A DNA stretch of 64,000 nucleotides from Lachnospiraceae bacterium GAM79 (GCA_003584705.1 AP018536.1:3844001-3908000); one strand, 5' to 3'; counted from the first letter of the stretch, positions 44,645 through 54,517 are shown. Numbers and translations are program-made. The notes: generated by a model not told the origin, from the letters alone.

Positions 44645-45838
44645 TCACGTGTTTTCCCACAGGCAGAGCACAAATACCGTCATATCGTCCCGAATCCGTC
44701 CCTCTGAGGCACAGATGGCATAGGACAATATTTTCTCTGCGATCTCTTGCGGGTTCTGTTCCTGCAACCCTTCCAGCACCTGTGCCATGCGCTCTTCCCC
44801 GTCTTCCATCATATCCAGAACCCCGTCCGTCATCATGACCAGCAGATCTCCCGGCCGGATCTGACACATCTGTCGTTCTATCTGCACTTTTTGAAAAATA
44901 CCTAACGGCAGGCTTTCGCCGCCGACACAGAGAACCCTTCCGGAGGTCTTCCAGAACGTGGCAACACCGCCCACCTTGCAGATCTCACATTCGCCGGTAT
45001 ACAGATCCAGGCTGCAAAGGTCTATCGTAGGATGATCGTCCTCTTCATTTTGCGCATACAACGCGGAATTCAGGAGATTCACAGATGCCTCGGTCCCGAA
45101 GCCCGCCTCCAGCATTTTTTCCATGAGATCCATGACTCTGCCGCTGCCCCGGCTGGCATCCTCCCCGGAGCCTGTCCCATCAGACAACAGCAGGATCAGC
45201 TTCCCTTTTTCCGATTCCATGGTGGCATACTGATCCCCCGAGACTTTCTCCCCTTCTTTTACCGCCCGGCTCACCCCCGTCAGTGCTATGTATTTCGGTT
45301 CCTCTGTGAACAGAAAACAATGCGGCTCCTGCTCCACGAGATAAGGGCTTCCTGAAGAGACCTGCAGCTTTTTTCCCAATAATACCGTCAGCATGTCCGC
45401 CACCTGTGCCGCCTTATAGTGCCTTTTTTCGGTGGACAGTGTCATACTGATCCCTGCTTCTGTCCCGGAGCTGCTGCCGTCCTTCTCCACATAGCAGAGG
45501 TCTCTGGCGATGATCCCTTCACTCTTGAGCGCCTGTACCAGGCTTTTCCTCTTTTTCTCTTCCAGCGGACAATACCCCAGTTCCTCTCCTGCCACCCGTT
45601 CCATGATCCGGGCCACTTCCTGCAGATGGTCTCCCATGATCTGTCTGCTCTGCCACAGCATACATTTTTCCAGAATATTCTGCCTGTCCTCTCCTGTAAT
45701 CTGTATCTCCTGCCGAAAGCTCTTCCCCAGTTCCTCAAAACTCTCCGCATATCCCATCAGTTTCTGTCTGCACAGCAGTGAGATCTGTGCACACTGTTCT
45801 CTCTCCAGCCGTTCCTGCTCCTTTTTCCCTATGATCAT
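44645..45838 (-). CDS. SpoIIE-type PP2C phosphatase without membrane domain
   Basis: The 397 aa protein has a helical regulatory segment (about 1-190) and a C-terminal PP2C-type phosphatase domain (LLLSDGTGSGEDAS, LVMMTDGVLDMMEDG, RDDMTVFVL). This corresponds to the C-terminal half of SpoIIE, which activates sigma-F by dephosphorylating SpoIIAA. B. subtilis SpoIIE is about 827 aa with ten N-terminal membrane helices; none is present here. Position upstream of tilS fits spoIIE. GGGGAGG precedes the ATG. Confidence 0.82.
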   Translation of the reverse strand: MIIGKKEQERLEREQCAQISLLCRQKLMGYAESFEELGKSFRQEIQITGEDRQNILEKCMLWQSRQIMGDHLQEVARIMERVAGEELGYCPLEEKKRKSLVQALKSEGIIARDLCYVEKDGSSSGTEAGISMTLSTEKRHYKAAQVADMLTVLLGKKLQVSSGSPYLVEQEPHCFLFTEEPKYIALTGVSRAVKEGEKVSGDQYATMESEKGKLILLLSDGTGSGEDASRGSGRVMDLMEKMLEAGFGTEASVNLLNSALYAQNEEDDHPTIDLCSLDLYTGECEICKVGGVATFWKTSGRVLCVGGESLPLGIFQKVQIERQMCQIRPGDLLVMMTDGVLDMMEDGEERMAQVLEGLQEQNPQEIAEKILSYAICASEGRIRDDMTVFVLCLWENT

Positions 45839-45969
45839 GGCATCCTCCCCTTTCTGTTTTCACGATTATAGGGCAGTTTTCCTCTTCCTTTTGTCAAATC
45901 GAGGGAGGGAAAGACTTCATTTTTTGCGACAAAAAAAGCAGGTTCACTGTTGAGAAACAGTTTCCCTGC

Positions 45970-46278
45970 TTAATCGTCTTCCTGAAAAAGGATCTCACCT
46001 TCGTATACCAGTCCCAGCTTATCCTTCGCCACCTCTTCCACATAAGCTTTCGTCTGAGTGTACTTACCGAATTCCTCGATCTGTTCCGCTCTGGTCTGCT
46101 CTGCTTCGATCTGCGCGCCAAGGCTTGCGATCTGGGTATCATAGCCCGCAATCTTCTGTTGTAATTCCACGCTCCGCACCGCAACGACCACCATGATCAT
46201 CAACACGACCAGGGTCACCAGGAACATACTGAACCGGTTCTGGTGTCTCTTGCGGTAGGCTGCTTTTCTTCTTGCCAT
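45970..46278 (-). CDS. divIC: Septum formation protein DivIC/FtsB-like
   Basis: The 102 aa protein has a basic N-terminus, one membrane helix (about 18-36), a coiled coil and a conserved KDKLGLVYEGEILF end. It acts in the divisome with FtsL/DivIB. AAAAGGAG precedes the ATG. The start lies 140 nt inside the yabQ reading frame. Confidence 0.85.
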   Translation of the reverse strand: MARRKAAYRKRHQNRFSMFLVTLVVLMIMVVVAVRSVELQQKIAGYDTQIASLGAQIEAEQTRAEQIEEFGKYTQTKAYVEEVAKDKLGLVYEGEILFQEDD

Positions 46279-46681
46279 ACGCGCATCTCCTTTTAATGAA
46301 TATTTTAAGCATTTTCCTAAGTATAGTCAACTGCTTTTTCAGCCAATTTCCCGTTATCCGCAAGGCTTTCCGGATTGGGTGCAGAAGAGTATTCAGGCCC
46401 AGTGCCACATACTTTACAAAAAAGGGACTGATTGTCCTGTGATACAGGTACATTCCCGCCAATGCCCCCAGCACGGCAAACCATCGCAGGTTCCCGTTAC
46501 TTTCATGAAACATCAGCAGAAAGACCTTTCCCGCACAGTAGATCCAGAATGCCAGATCTTCCAGAGATACCATGCTGGTACTGTGAGCGAACACTCTTCG
46601 CAGGATCCGCAGAATATCATACAGAAAAGTGATCCCCACACCCAGCAGAAAGGAATGCAGCAGAAAAACATTTTCATCCAT
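46139..46681 (-). CDS. yabQ: Spore cortex protein YabQ
   Basis: The 180 aa frame has four membrane helices in its first 110 residues (FLLHSFLLGVGITFLYDILR onward), as in YabQ, which is needed for spore cortex formation. The last 47 codons are an out-of-frame reading of divIC and are unlikely to be native YabQ. Either the original stop was lost or the overlap is tolerated. ATGA overlap with yabP. Confidence 0.8.
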   Translation of the reverse strand: MDENVFLLHSFLLGVGITFLYDILRILRRVFAHSTSMVSLEDLAFWIYCAGKVFLLMFHESNGNLRWFAVLGALAGMYLYHRTISPFFVKYVALGLNTLLHPIRKALRITGNWLKKQLTILRKMLKIFIKRRCAYGKKKSSLPQETPEPVQYVPGDPGRVDDHGGRCGAERGITTEDCGL

Positions 46682-46977
46682 CAGCGGAACAGCCTGCCCA
46701 GGAAGGATTCCTGTTTTTCTCCGGATGCTGCGGTATCCGAATATACAAGGCTGTCGATCCGGCCGTCAATATCCACTTCCCCCTTGTCTAATGTCAGGCG
46801 GTTCACATGGAGCTCGTTGCCACGGATCATCAGCATCCCCTGTTCCGTCTCCAGCAGGATCTCCCGCAGATCAAAGGAAAGGACGTCATTTACCCCATTC
46901 ACGGTACATGTCCGTCTGTTGGTCATGGTCACTTTATGCATACGTCCTGTCGCGTTTAAATCTTCCATTCTCTCCAT
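46681..46977 (-). CDS. yabP: Sporulation protein YabP
   Basis: The 98 aa protein has the YabP/YqfC beta pattern (VNDVLSFDLREILLETEQGMLMIRG, then LTLDKGEVDIDG). YabP acts in spore coat or cortex morphogenesis. It overlaps yabQ by ATGA. Confidence 0.88.
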   Translation of the reverse strand: MERMEDLNATGRMHKVTMTNRRTCTVNGVNDVLSFDLREILLETEQGMLMIRGNELHVNRLTLDKGEVDIDGRIDSLVYSDTAASGEKQESFLGRLFR

Positions 46978-47064
46978 AGCCTCCCATCCTCCGCTCCTTC
47001 CGGAACCGGACTTACAATGTATTGTATGGGAAAATGTGGAAATTTATACATAGAGAACCTGATA

Positions 47065-47304
47065 TTATATATAACGGAAAAGTTCTTTGGCTTCTTCTTT
47101 TTTCACGGTCTCCTGTACATCCAGGACCTCGACTTTTACTTCCTTGTTGCCGAAAGAGATGGAAATGATATCTCCCTCTTTGACATTGGCGGATGCCTTT
47201 GCCGGCTTATCATTGATCAGCACTCTGCCGCTGTCGCAGGCTTCATTAGCCACAGTACGGCGCTTGATCAGTCGGGATACCTTCAAATATTTGTCTAATC
47301 TCAT
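47065..47304 (-). CDS. rqcP: S4-domain protein RqcP/YabO
   Basis: The 79 aa protein is a single S4 RNA-binding domain (MRLDKYLKVSRLIKRRTVANE... GRVLINDKPAKAS). RqcP acts with RqcH in ribosome-associated quality control of stalled large subunits. It begins the yabO-yabP-yabQ-divIC run. Confidence 0.9.
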   Translation of the reverse strand: MRLDKYLKVSRLIKRRTVANEACDSGRVLINDKPAKASANVKEGDIISISFGNKEVKVEVLDVQETVKKEEAKELFRYI

Positions 47305-47341
47305 GCTTTTAACCTCACGATCATCCGTTTCTGAAAAACAA

Positions 47342-47378
47342 AAGAGACCCGAAAGGTTGTCCTATCGAGTCTCTGAAA
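47342..47378 (-). terminator. Terminator of the HU gene
   Basis: An imperfect 14 bp stem (AGAGAC.CGA.AGG / CCT.TCG.GTCTCT) followed on the minus strand by CTTTTGTTTTT. Confidence 0.7.
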
Positions 47379-47390
47379 ATTCAGCTTCTA

Positions 47391-47666
47391 TTATGCGTTC
47401 AGCATATCCTTTAATGCCTTACCAGCCTTGAACTTAGGAGCCTTGGAAGCAGCGATCTTCATAGGTGCGCCGCTCTGAGGATTTCTACCCTCTCTAGCTG
47501 CTCTGCTGGATACTTCGAAAGTACCGAAGCCAACTAACTGAACCTTACCATCCTTCTTTAACTCTTCAGCAACAACATCGGTGAATGCCTTTAATGCCTT
47601 CTCTGCGTCTTTCTTGGAAAGACCTGCCTGATCAGCCATAGCTGCAACTAATTCTGTTTTGTTCAT
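47391..47666 (-). CDS. hup: HU family nucleoid protein
   Basis: Start ATG 47666 follows AGGAGGAG. The 91 aa protein shows the HU fold with MNKTELVAAMADQAGLSKKDA, GFGTFEVSSRAAREGRNPQSG and KFKAGKALKDML. It bends DNA and organises the nucleoid. Monocistronic with its own terminator. Confidence 0.95.
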   Translation of the reverse strand: MNKTELVAAMADQAGLSKKDAEKALKAFTDVVAEELKKDGKVQLVGFGTFEVSSRAAREGRNPQSGAPMKIAASKAPKFKAGKALKDMLNA

Positions 47667-47816
47667 ATTGAACTCCTCCTGTAATGAGTTTTCGTTATTA
47701 ATTTTACGCTCGAAAATAGTTCTTTTGAAACGTCTATACATATATATATCTGTTTTTATCCCTTTTGTCAAGGTTTTTCCGCATATTTACGGCATTTCTT
47801 CCCCTCCCGGAAAGGA

Positions 47817-49190
47817 TCATTCTGTCGATGAAGAGCTGGCCGTCAGGTCTACAAATGAGTAGGATACATCCTTTTCTTCTTCATCCACCTGTACCGTATA
47901 ACTTCTGGTTTCATAACCGGATTTTCGCAGGGTGATCACATGACTTCCTGAGGTCTTCTTAAAACTGCAGGGGGAAATTCCCACATAGTTGCCGTCCAGA
48001 TATACCTCCACATTTTCCGGAGCATCAATATGCACGCGGTAATAGGTCGTAGTCGTATCTGCGGTGGAGGTAGATCCCGTTGCGGAAGAGCTGGAAGAAC
48101 TGCTGCTTTCCGTACTGTCTTCACTGTCGGAGTCCGCCTTATCCAGCTGGACATCCACTCCCGCGGATTCCTGCCCCACCCTGAGATACTGTGTAAGCGA
48201 CTTATAGCCGTCCGCCTTCGCTATGATCTGATGAATACCGTATTCCAGCGTGACCGGCTGGGAAGCATCCACCTGACTTCCATCGATATACAATTCTGCA
48301 TCGGAAGGATTCAGGGAAAACAGCACCATACCGTACTGTGCCTCTGCCACTTCCAGATCACCGATATCCAGTGTTGTTTCCTCGTTGCGGTTGATTACGA
48401 CATTTTTCGTGCCGCCACCTCCGTTATAGCTGATATCTACCTGATAGCTTCCCTCCGGCACAGTCACCAGCATGTCCTCCGTGATCCGTACGATCTGTGT
48501 CTGGCCGATTTCCAGCCAGCCGCCCACAAAGTTCTCATCATTGACCAGTCTGAGGTATCCATGGCCTTTTTCCACCGTTACGCTGAGCACTGTGCTGTCA
48601 ATGCCGTGAAATGTCAGGATATCCGCCGGATTCAGATCCATTTTTTCAATGCTGTGTCCCTGGGAAAAATACTGGGTATCCTTAGACAGCTGGAACACCT
48701 CTTCCCCGATGGCCACCTCATTCCGTACGGTATTCATCTCGTAGTGCTCCACATCTTCATACTGCCATGCTGTCTGCGCCAGCTGCATGGAGGTCAGATG
48801 CTTCTGACTTTTCAAAAAAGTCACATCCACGATGTCCCCCTCCTGCAGCTGACTCAGGGAAATTGCCTTTCCATATTTATCTGCGAACCGCGTTGTTCCG
48901 TCCATGGACAGCGTGTAGCGTTTGCCCAGATCCAGATTTAACAGTGTGACAGTGTTGTCAACATTATTGATATCCACCAGTACCGCCGTATCTGCGGAAT
49001 CATAGCTGTCCGGATTAGTGACAACAAAGCCGGTATCTATCCGCTCTGCCTGTGCCGTTGGCGTAGGTGTTGCCGCCGTCCCGGAGGATGCTGTCTGCCC
49101 GCATCCAGCAAATGACATTGCTGTCACAAATAAAAGGATTACCACTGTCTGTTTCGTTTTCGAATACTTTTTGTCTTCGAATCTTTTCAA
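47817..49190 (-). CDS. PEGA-domain lipoprotein
   Basis: The likely start is TTG 49190 with AAGGAG 11 nt upstream; an ATG at 49262 has no site. The 457 aa protein has a lipobox (AMSFAGCG), beta-rich segments and PEGA-type repeats (VLFSLNPSDAELYIDGSQV, and VHIDAPENVEVYLDGNYVG near the C-terminus) around a Ser/Thr linker. PEGA proteins are cell-surface beta domains; function is unknown. It follows the CotS-like gene in the same direction. Confidence 0.75.
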   Translation of the reverse strand: MKRFEDKKYSKTKQTVVILLFVTAMSFAGCGQTASSGTAATPTPTAQAERIDTGFVVTNPDSYDSADTAVLVDINNVDNTVTLLNLDLGKRYTLSMDGTTRFADKYGKAISLSQLQEGDIVDVTFLKSQKHLTSMQLAQTAWQYEDVEHYEMNTVRNEVAIGEEVFQLSKDTQYFSQGHSIEKMDLNPADILTFHGIDSTVLSVTVEKGHGYLRLVNDENFVGGWLEIGQTQIVRITEDMLVTVPEGSYQVDISYNGGGGTKNVVINRNEETTLDIGDLEVAEAQYGMVLFSLNPSDAELYIDGSQVDASQPVTLEYGIHQIIAKADGYKSLTQYLRVGQESAGVDVQLDKADSDSEDSTESSSSSSSSATGSTSTADTTTTYYRVHIDAPENVEVYLDGNYVGISPCSFKKTSGSHVITLRKSGYETRSYTVQVDEEEKDVSYSFVDLTASSSSTE

Positions 49191-49272
49191 CGTTTTTGCT
49201 TCTCCTTTGTCTCCTGACGCTGCGATCCTGCCGCAACGTCTCTTCCGTTGTCTGCCGTTCATTGCCCGGCTT

Positions 49273-50274
49273 TTATCTTTGCAGCAGTTTCAGGAATTTC
49301 TTTCTGGCCGCTTCCTGTTCCAACAGGCGGTCCAGTTTCTCCTGATTCTTCTCCGGGATCCAGGCCTTGCCGGAATTATAATAAAAGTTTACGATCTTCC
49401 ACAATTTTTCAGGATAGGACAGGCGGTAGAACAGATCCTGTCTCTCATAGGGCTTTAACGGCCGTACACTTTCGTAAGCCGCCAGAAGCACTCTGCCCCA
49501 TTCGGCATCCCATTCACTTTTTTCCAAAAGCTTTCGCAACAGCAGATACAGGTCTCTCACAGGCCCGTCTGCCTGACATTTTTCGAAGTTTACCAGGAAA
49601 AATCCACGGTCCTGCCGCAGAATATTATGATATTGGTAATCTCCGTGGCAGAAACACAGCGGTACTTCCTCTCCGCTGTCGGAGGCAGCCAGCTCGATCT
49701 CTTTCCATTCTTCACACAGTTGTCTTGCTTCCTCTAAAAAAGGATCAATCACTGCAGACAACCGGATCTCGAACCAGGTCTTCTGGCTGCGCTGTTTCAA
49801 GAACCTGCGGGCTCTCTTGAGCTCCCGGTTATGCTTCTCATAGTCCCGGCTGGGGAGATATCTCTCTATGACCGGTGCCGAAGTCTCCTCCGTCTCCGGA
49901 AATACAGGTGTAAATTCCAGATCACCGTGCAGTCTCGCCAGAAGCCGCATGGCTTCCATACATTCTTCCCTGTCACGGATATTACATTCTCGGCCTTCCC
50001 ACCAGGTCTTCAGAATATATCTGACACCGTCCCGGTCTGTCACCGATAACGCGCCTTCCTTTGTGGCAAGCAATCGCTCCGCAGGAACGGTTCCCCGTTC
50101 CTCCAGGTGCTTCAGGACCTGCTCCTGCAGACGCAGCTGTTCCTCGCGTCCTGTATATTCCTTGAAGATCAGGCAGCCCTGCTGTGTATCGCACAGAATC
50201 GCTCCCCTTCCTTTTCGGGTACGCAATACTTCTATCTCATACTGCTCCAGCAGTGCCACTGCTCTGTCATTCAC
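49273..50274 (-). CDS. CotS-like spore coat protein with kinase fold
   Basis: The 333 aa protein has an aminoglycoside phosphotransferase-like fold with LARLHGDLEF, LCFCHGDYQYHNIL and FVNFEKCQADGPVRDLYLLLR. This is the plan of CotS/YsxE-type spore coat proteins of clostridia. Catalytic activity is unproven. It fits the sporulation context. Confidence 0.8.
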   Translation of the reverse strand: MNDRAVALLEQYEIEVLRTRKGRGAILCDTQQGCLIFKEYTGREEQLRLQEQVLKHLEERGTVPAERLLATKEGALSVTDRDGVRYILKTWWEGRECNIRDREECMEAMRLLARLHGDLEFTPVFPETEETSAPVIERYLPSRDYEKHNRELKRARRFLKQRSQKTWFEIRLSAVIDPFLEEARQLCEEWKEIELAASDSGEEVPLCFCHGDYQYHNILRQDRGFFLVNFEKCQADGPVRDLYLLLRKLLEKSEWDAEWGRVLLAAYESVRPLKPYERQDLFYRLSYPEKLWKIVNFYYNSGKAWIPEKNQEKLDRLLEQEAARKKFLKLLQR

Positions 50275-50353
50275 TTACAATCCCTCCTAAGATACGTCCT
50301 TAACCGTTTTCCGGTTCCTACGCTATCTTATGAGGAAAGCCTGTAAAGTATGC

Positions 50354-51703
50354 TCAATCTTTGTCTGCCGACAGTTCCTTTACCTTTTCCAGCAGCTGTT
50401 CTCTGGTATTCTGCTCGGGATGTTCCAATACCAGTTCCAGCAGCTGTTGCAGCATCTCTCCCAGCTCTCTGCCCGGTTTCATACCGGTGTCGATCAGATC
50501 CCTGCCGGTGACCGCCAGTGTTTTCAGGGAGACGCACTGCTTCTTTTCCAGCATTTCCTGATACAGTTTCTTCCAGAGTTCGAGATTCTCCAGTTTTTCT
50601 GTTCTCAGGTAATCGCTCTGTGCCAGAATATCTGCCCGTTTCACCGGGAACAACAGTGGGAAAATATCTTCCCCGATCTTATTCACCGCCCGGCGGACAA
50701 TCCGCAGATCCGGTATCACATCATTGCCATAATCATGGTATCTCACCAGACGGGTGACCACCGCAACGGTATCATTATCAAATCGCAGTCTCCGCAGAAT
50801 CTTCCGCGCCATCTCTTCTCCCACCGCCGGATGTCCGTAGAAATGAGTGATTCCGTCTTCATCCACAGTAAGTGTGGCCGGCTTGCCGATGTCATGGAGC
50901 AGCATGGCATAACGCAGATTCTTGTCCGGCCCGATCTCCATAAGTGCATGTAATGTATGCTCCCCTACGTTGTATTTATGGTGCTTATGCTTCTGCGGTG
51001 TCTCCATCATGGCATCGAATTCCGGTAGGATCACCTTGGTGACACCCATGTCATAAGCTTCTCTGAGGGTGTCGGGATGAGGGGACACCAACAGTTTAGT
51101 CAGTTCCACCTGAATCCGCTCCGCACTGATCTTCTGCAGGGTCGGTGCCAGCTTCCGGATTGCCGCCTCAGTATCTTCGTGGATCTCGTAGCCCAGCTGG
51201 GCTGAAAAACGAATTGCCCGCATGATCCGCAGCGCATCTTCTCCAAAACGTTCCTCCGGGTTGCCTACGCATCGGATCAGCTTCGCCTCGATGTCTTTTA
51301 ATCCGCCGAAAATGTCGATCAGGCCTTCCGTTTCATTATAAGCCATGGCATTGATGGTAAAATCCCGGCGTTTCAGGTCCTCCTCCAGGTTCGGAGTAAA
51401 CGTCACTTCTTTGGGATGTCGGCTGTCTTCGTATTTTCCATCTACACGGTAGGTCGTAACCTCAAAGCCTTCCTTGTCCAGCATGACGGTTACGGTGCCA
51501 TGCTGGATTCCGGTGTCGATGGTGCGACGAAACAGCTGCTTTACCTGCTCCGGTCTCGCCGAGGTGGTGATATCCCAGTCCTCCGGGGTTCTCCCCAGAA
51601 TGGAATCCCGCACGCAGCCGCCTACCACATAGGCTTCAAATCCGGCATTCTGTATGGTTTCTATGATATATTTCGCTTTTTCAGGTATTTGTATCTGAAT
51701 CAT
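50354..51703 (-). CDS. cca: CCA-adding tRNA nucleotidyltransferase
   Basis: Start ATG 51703 follows AAGAGGA. The 449 aa protein has GGCVRDSILGRTPEDWDITTSA with the catalytic DxD, RRDFTINAMAYN, and an HD region (LLHDIGKPATLT). It adds or repairs the 3' CCA end; this is needed because the tRNA genes in this window do not encode CCA. Confidence 0.9.
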   Translation of the reverse strand: MIQIQIPEKAKYIIETIQNAGFEAYVVGGCVRDSILGRTPEDWDITTSARPEQVKQLFRRTIDTGIQHGTVTVMLDKEGFEVTTYRVDGKYEDSRHPKEVTFTPNLEEDLKRRDFTINAMAYNETEGLIDIFGGLKDIEAKLIRCVGNPEERFGEDALRIMRAIRFSAQLGYEIHEDTEAAIRKLAPTLQKISAERIQVELTKLLVSPHPDTLREAYDMGVTKVILPEFDAMMETPQKHKHHKYNVGEHTLHALMEIGPDKNLRYAMLLHDIGKPATLTVDEDGITHFYGHPAVGEEMARKILRRLRFDNDTVAVVTRLVRYHDYGNDVIPDLRIVRRAVNKIGEDIFPLLFPVKRADILAQSDYLRTEKLENLELWKKLYQEMLEKKQCVSLKTLAVTGRDLIDTGMKPGRELGEMLQQLLELVLEHPEQNTREQLLEKVKELSADKD

Positions 51704-51796
51704 ATATATCCTCTTTTGCAAAAATCACACACGCTCATTGCTCTGTGAGTTTTCGCTTGTGACTGCTTTGTGTCTATTGTTTGTTTCTAAGAAAGG

Positions 51797-52618
51797 CTAT
51801 GCCTGCTCCGGGTTCATGATGAACTTATCGATGACTTCCACCAGTCCGTCTTCATCGTTGGTGCCGGTGATATAGTCCGCCGCATCCTTGACCGCCGGCT
51901 GGGCATTCCCCATTGCTACGCCGGTTCCCGCATATTCGATCATGGAGATGTCGTTGTAACCGTCCCCGCAGCAGATCGCATTCTCTCTGGTCAGTCCCAT
52001 GCCTTCCAGCATATGATCCAAAGAAGTGGCTTTGTTCACATCTTTCGGCATGATCTCGATGAAATAGGGTTCGGAACGGTAGATGCTTGCCACATCGCTG
52101 TATTTTTCCTGCAGCTGTTTCTCCAGCTCCGGTGCGATCTCTTCCGGTGCTGTCATCAGGCATTTATTAATATCGAAATTCACATATTCGACGAAATTGT
52201 CAACGACCTTTATAGGAATTCCGTTGATTCTGGCTTCCAGCTGCACATAGTCATCCGGCTCGAACGCAGAGATGACGCCGGGACCCTGATAAGTGATCAG
52301 TCCGCAGCCATTCGCTTTGCCGAATTCGTACAATCCGGGCACAATGGACAGGGGCAGTGTTCTCTGATAGACCACTTCTCCTGTCTTACACTCCACGATA
52401 CGGGCTCCGTTAAATGACAGTAGGTATCCGCCGTATTTTTTCAGTTCCAGCTCCTCTTCGCATTTCCGCATGCCGGGGGTGGGACGACCCGAAGCCAGGA
52501 TCACCTTGTGACCATGCTGTAAAATATTCCAGATTCCCTGTTTGGTAGCTTCCGTGATCTCTTTTTTTGAATTGGTCAATGTTCCGTCAATATCCAGTAC
52601 CAGAACTTTTTCCTGCAT
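51797..52618 (-). CDS. Cof-type HAD-IIB sugar phosphatase
   Basis: The 273 aa protein has the HAD motifs LDIDGTLTNSKKE, ILASGRPT and CCGDGYNDISMIEYAG. HAD-IIB (Cof) enzymes dephosphorylate sugar phosphates and nucleotides; the substrate cannot be told. Confidence 0.88.
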   Translation of the reverse strand: MQEKVLVLDIDGTLTNSKKEITEATKQGIWNILQHGHKVILASGRPTPGMRKCEEELELKKYGGYLLSFNGARIVECKTGEVVYQRTLPLSIVPGLYEFGKANGCGLITYQGPGVISAFEPDDYVQLEARINGIPIKVVDNFVEYVNFDINKCLMTAPEEIAPELEKQLQEKYSDVASIYRSEPYFIEIMPKDVNKATSLDHMLEGMGLTRENAICCGDGYNDISMIEYAGTGVAMGNAQPAVKDAADYITGTNDEDGLVEVIDKFIMNPEQA

Positions 52619-52800
52619 GTTTATTCATACCTTTCTCAAAGTTATTCTCTGTTCAGCTCACGTAACTGGCAGAGTCACATTATCATGTTTCCCGCCCTTT
52701 TGCGACTATTTTTGCTCATAACCTAACAGTACCTGTCTCTTCTGCTTGTGCAGTGAAACAGGTACTTGTCTGTTGTCTATGTTCTGTTCCTGAGCAAGCT

Positions 52801-54441
52801 TTACTGTGCCTGTGTTGCGGTCTCTTCGGTAGCAGCAGTCTGCTCCTCGGTGATCTCCTGGGTCTCTGCGGTCGCGGTCTCAGCGGCTGCGGATTCCTCT
52901 GCCTGCACCTTCAGGTAATTCAGTTTACCCTTGGGATCCTCTACTGTTACATCTGCGGTAATATCCTGCATATGCTGACTCATTGTATCGGATACCAGCG
53001 TATTCTTGATGTTGATCTTCCACTCGGGCTGATCCTGTCCGATGTAGTAAAGTACATAGGTGGTGTCACTGACAGTGATGGCTACGGTATCTCCTGCCTG
53101 ACGGCTGTTGTCGAAGATCCAGTTGCTCAGCTCCTCTGTCATACCGGTCTTGGTCACCTGCTCGAACAGACCGCCGTTCTCTACTGCAGAAGTATCCTGT
53201 GTATACTTCTTGCACAATTCTGCGAAGCTGTCCTCGGTAGCTGCACCGCTCTTCCACTCCTCCAGGATCTCTTCACCGGTCTTATCCTCGGTGGGAATGA
53301 TCACACGTACATCTGCGGAAGGAGTCTCATCCAGATATCTCTTCTCAAATGCCACGGCATAGTAGCAATGGCTGTTGTCGTTAGTAATGACGGTGGTGTC
53401 TCCTGCCTTTCTGGCATCATCGAACAGCCAGTCGGAGATCAGGTAGTTCACGGAAGACTTCTTCTCATTCTCGTGTGCTTCGCCGTCTTTTGCCACGGTC
53501 TTCTCCGCATCATCTGCCAGTACCTTGGCATCTTCCATGGCCTTTGCGATCTCAGCATCGGAAGGCTGGTAAGCGGTATCGGTGCTGTCGGAAGCTGTTG
53601 CATCTGTAGCTGCCGTTCCGTCTGTTGCAGTGGTATCGGTGGTTGCAGCAGTCTCCTCTACGGGATCTGCCAGTTCGGTAGGTTCTGTAGGCAATTCTGC
53701 CTCAATGGTCGTCAGGCGATAGTCTACGGAATCGTAGGTTGCCTTATTTTCCTCATAATAGCTCTGGATCTCATCATCACTGGGAGCATTATCCTCCTGC
53801 AGCTTCTGATAATAAGCGTTCATTACCATGTCGTTCTTCACATATTCTTCGATACGGCCCATGGTTGCATAGCTTCCGTAGATGGAACGTACATATTCCT
53901 TCTCGGAGATGCCTGCGGATGCAGCGGAGGTTTTGATGGTCTCCTTGAAAGTGTTGTACTCATCCGTGGTATCGTAGGTGAAGCCGGCTGCTTTGGCTTC
54001 TGCCATCAGCGCCTTATTCTGCTTCAGGCTCTCTACAGCATTCTGCTCAAAATAGTCCTGCCAGGTCAGAGTATCGGAATACATCTGGGTGGACAGATCC
54101 TTGCTGGTATCCAGTCCGAAGTATGTCAGATAGCTGCCGTACTGGGTGATATAATTGTTCTTGGTCAGGTTGTATTGGTAATCGAACTCTACCTTGTTTA
54201 CAGCTTCTCCATTGACCACCACATAGGTCTCATGAGTTGCCAGATAGGTACGGATGGGGAAAGATGCTACCAGACATACCAGAGCCACAAGCACTACGAT
54301 GCCGATGGCCGTGCTGATGCGCTCTTCCTTTTTCTCCTTTTCCTTCTCCTCTTTACGCTTCTGTACCTTACGGTCATATTTGGTCATGACCTTCTGTTCT
54401 GTTTGTTCTTTATTTTCTGTAACTTTTTCATTCTTAGACAT
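52801..54441 (-). CDS. PrsA/SurA-like peptidyl-prolyl isomerase, membrane anchored
   Basis: The 546 aa protein has a charged cytoplasmic N-terminus, one membrane helix (about 45-66), a SurA_N-like helical domain and a rotamase (parvulin)-like region with TEDSFAELCKKYTQDTSAVENGG. An acidic Thr/Ala-rich insert separates them, and the C-terminal tail is Glu/Thr/Ala-rich. It should assist folding of exported proteins on the outer membrane surface. Confidence 0.8.
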   Translation of the reverse strand: MSKNEKVTENKEQTEQKVMTKYDRKVQKRKEEKEKEKKEERISTAIGIVVLVALVCLVASFPIRTYLATHETYVVVNGEAVNKVEFDYQYNLTKNNYITQYGSYLTYFGLDTSKDLSTQMYSDTLTWQDYFEQNAVESLKQNKALMAEAKAAGFTYDTTDEYNTFKETIKTSAASAGISEKEYVRSIYGSYATMGRIEEYVKNDMVMNAYYQKLQEDNAPSDDEIQSYYEENKATYDSVDYRLTTIEAELPTEPTELADPVEETAATTDTTATDGTAATDATASDSTDTAYQPSDAEIAKAMEDAKVLADDAEKTVAKDGEAHENEKKSSVNYLISDWLFDDARKAGDTTVITNDNSHCYYAVAFEKRYLDETPSADVRVIIPTEDKTGEEILEEWKSGAATEDSFAELCKKYTQDTSAVENGGLFEQVTKTGMTEELSNWIFDNSRQAGDTVAITVSDTTYVLYYIGQDQPEWKINIKNTLVSDTMSQHMQDITADVTVEDPKGKLNYLKVQAEESAAAETATAETQEITEEQTAATEETATQAQ

Positions 54442-54517
54442 TGCTTACATGTCTCCTTCCTGGTGTCTTAAGTCCCAATGACTCCTTATTTTACCGTATT
54501 TCTGCGGAAAAAGAAAG

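Noticed and set aside
52753..54471. A 572-codon plus-strand frame
   Set aside because: It is antisense to the PrsA-like gene, whose biased codons keep the opposite frame open. The translation is Cys/Leu/Ile-rich without domains and starts without a ribosome site.
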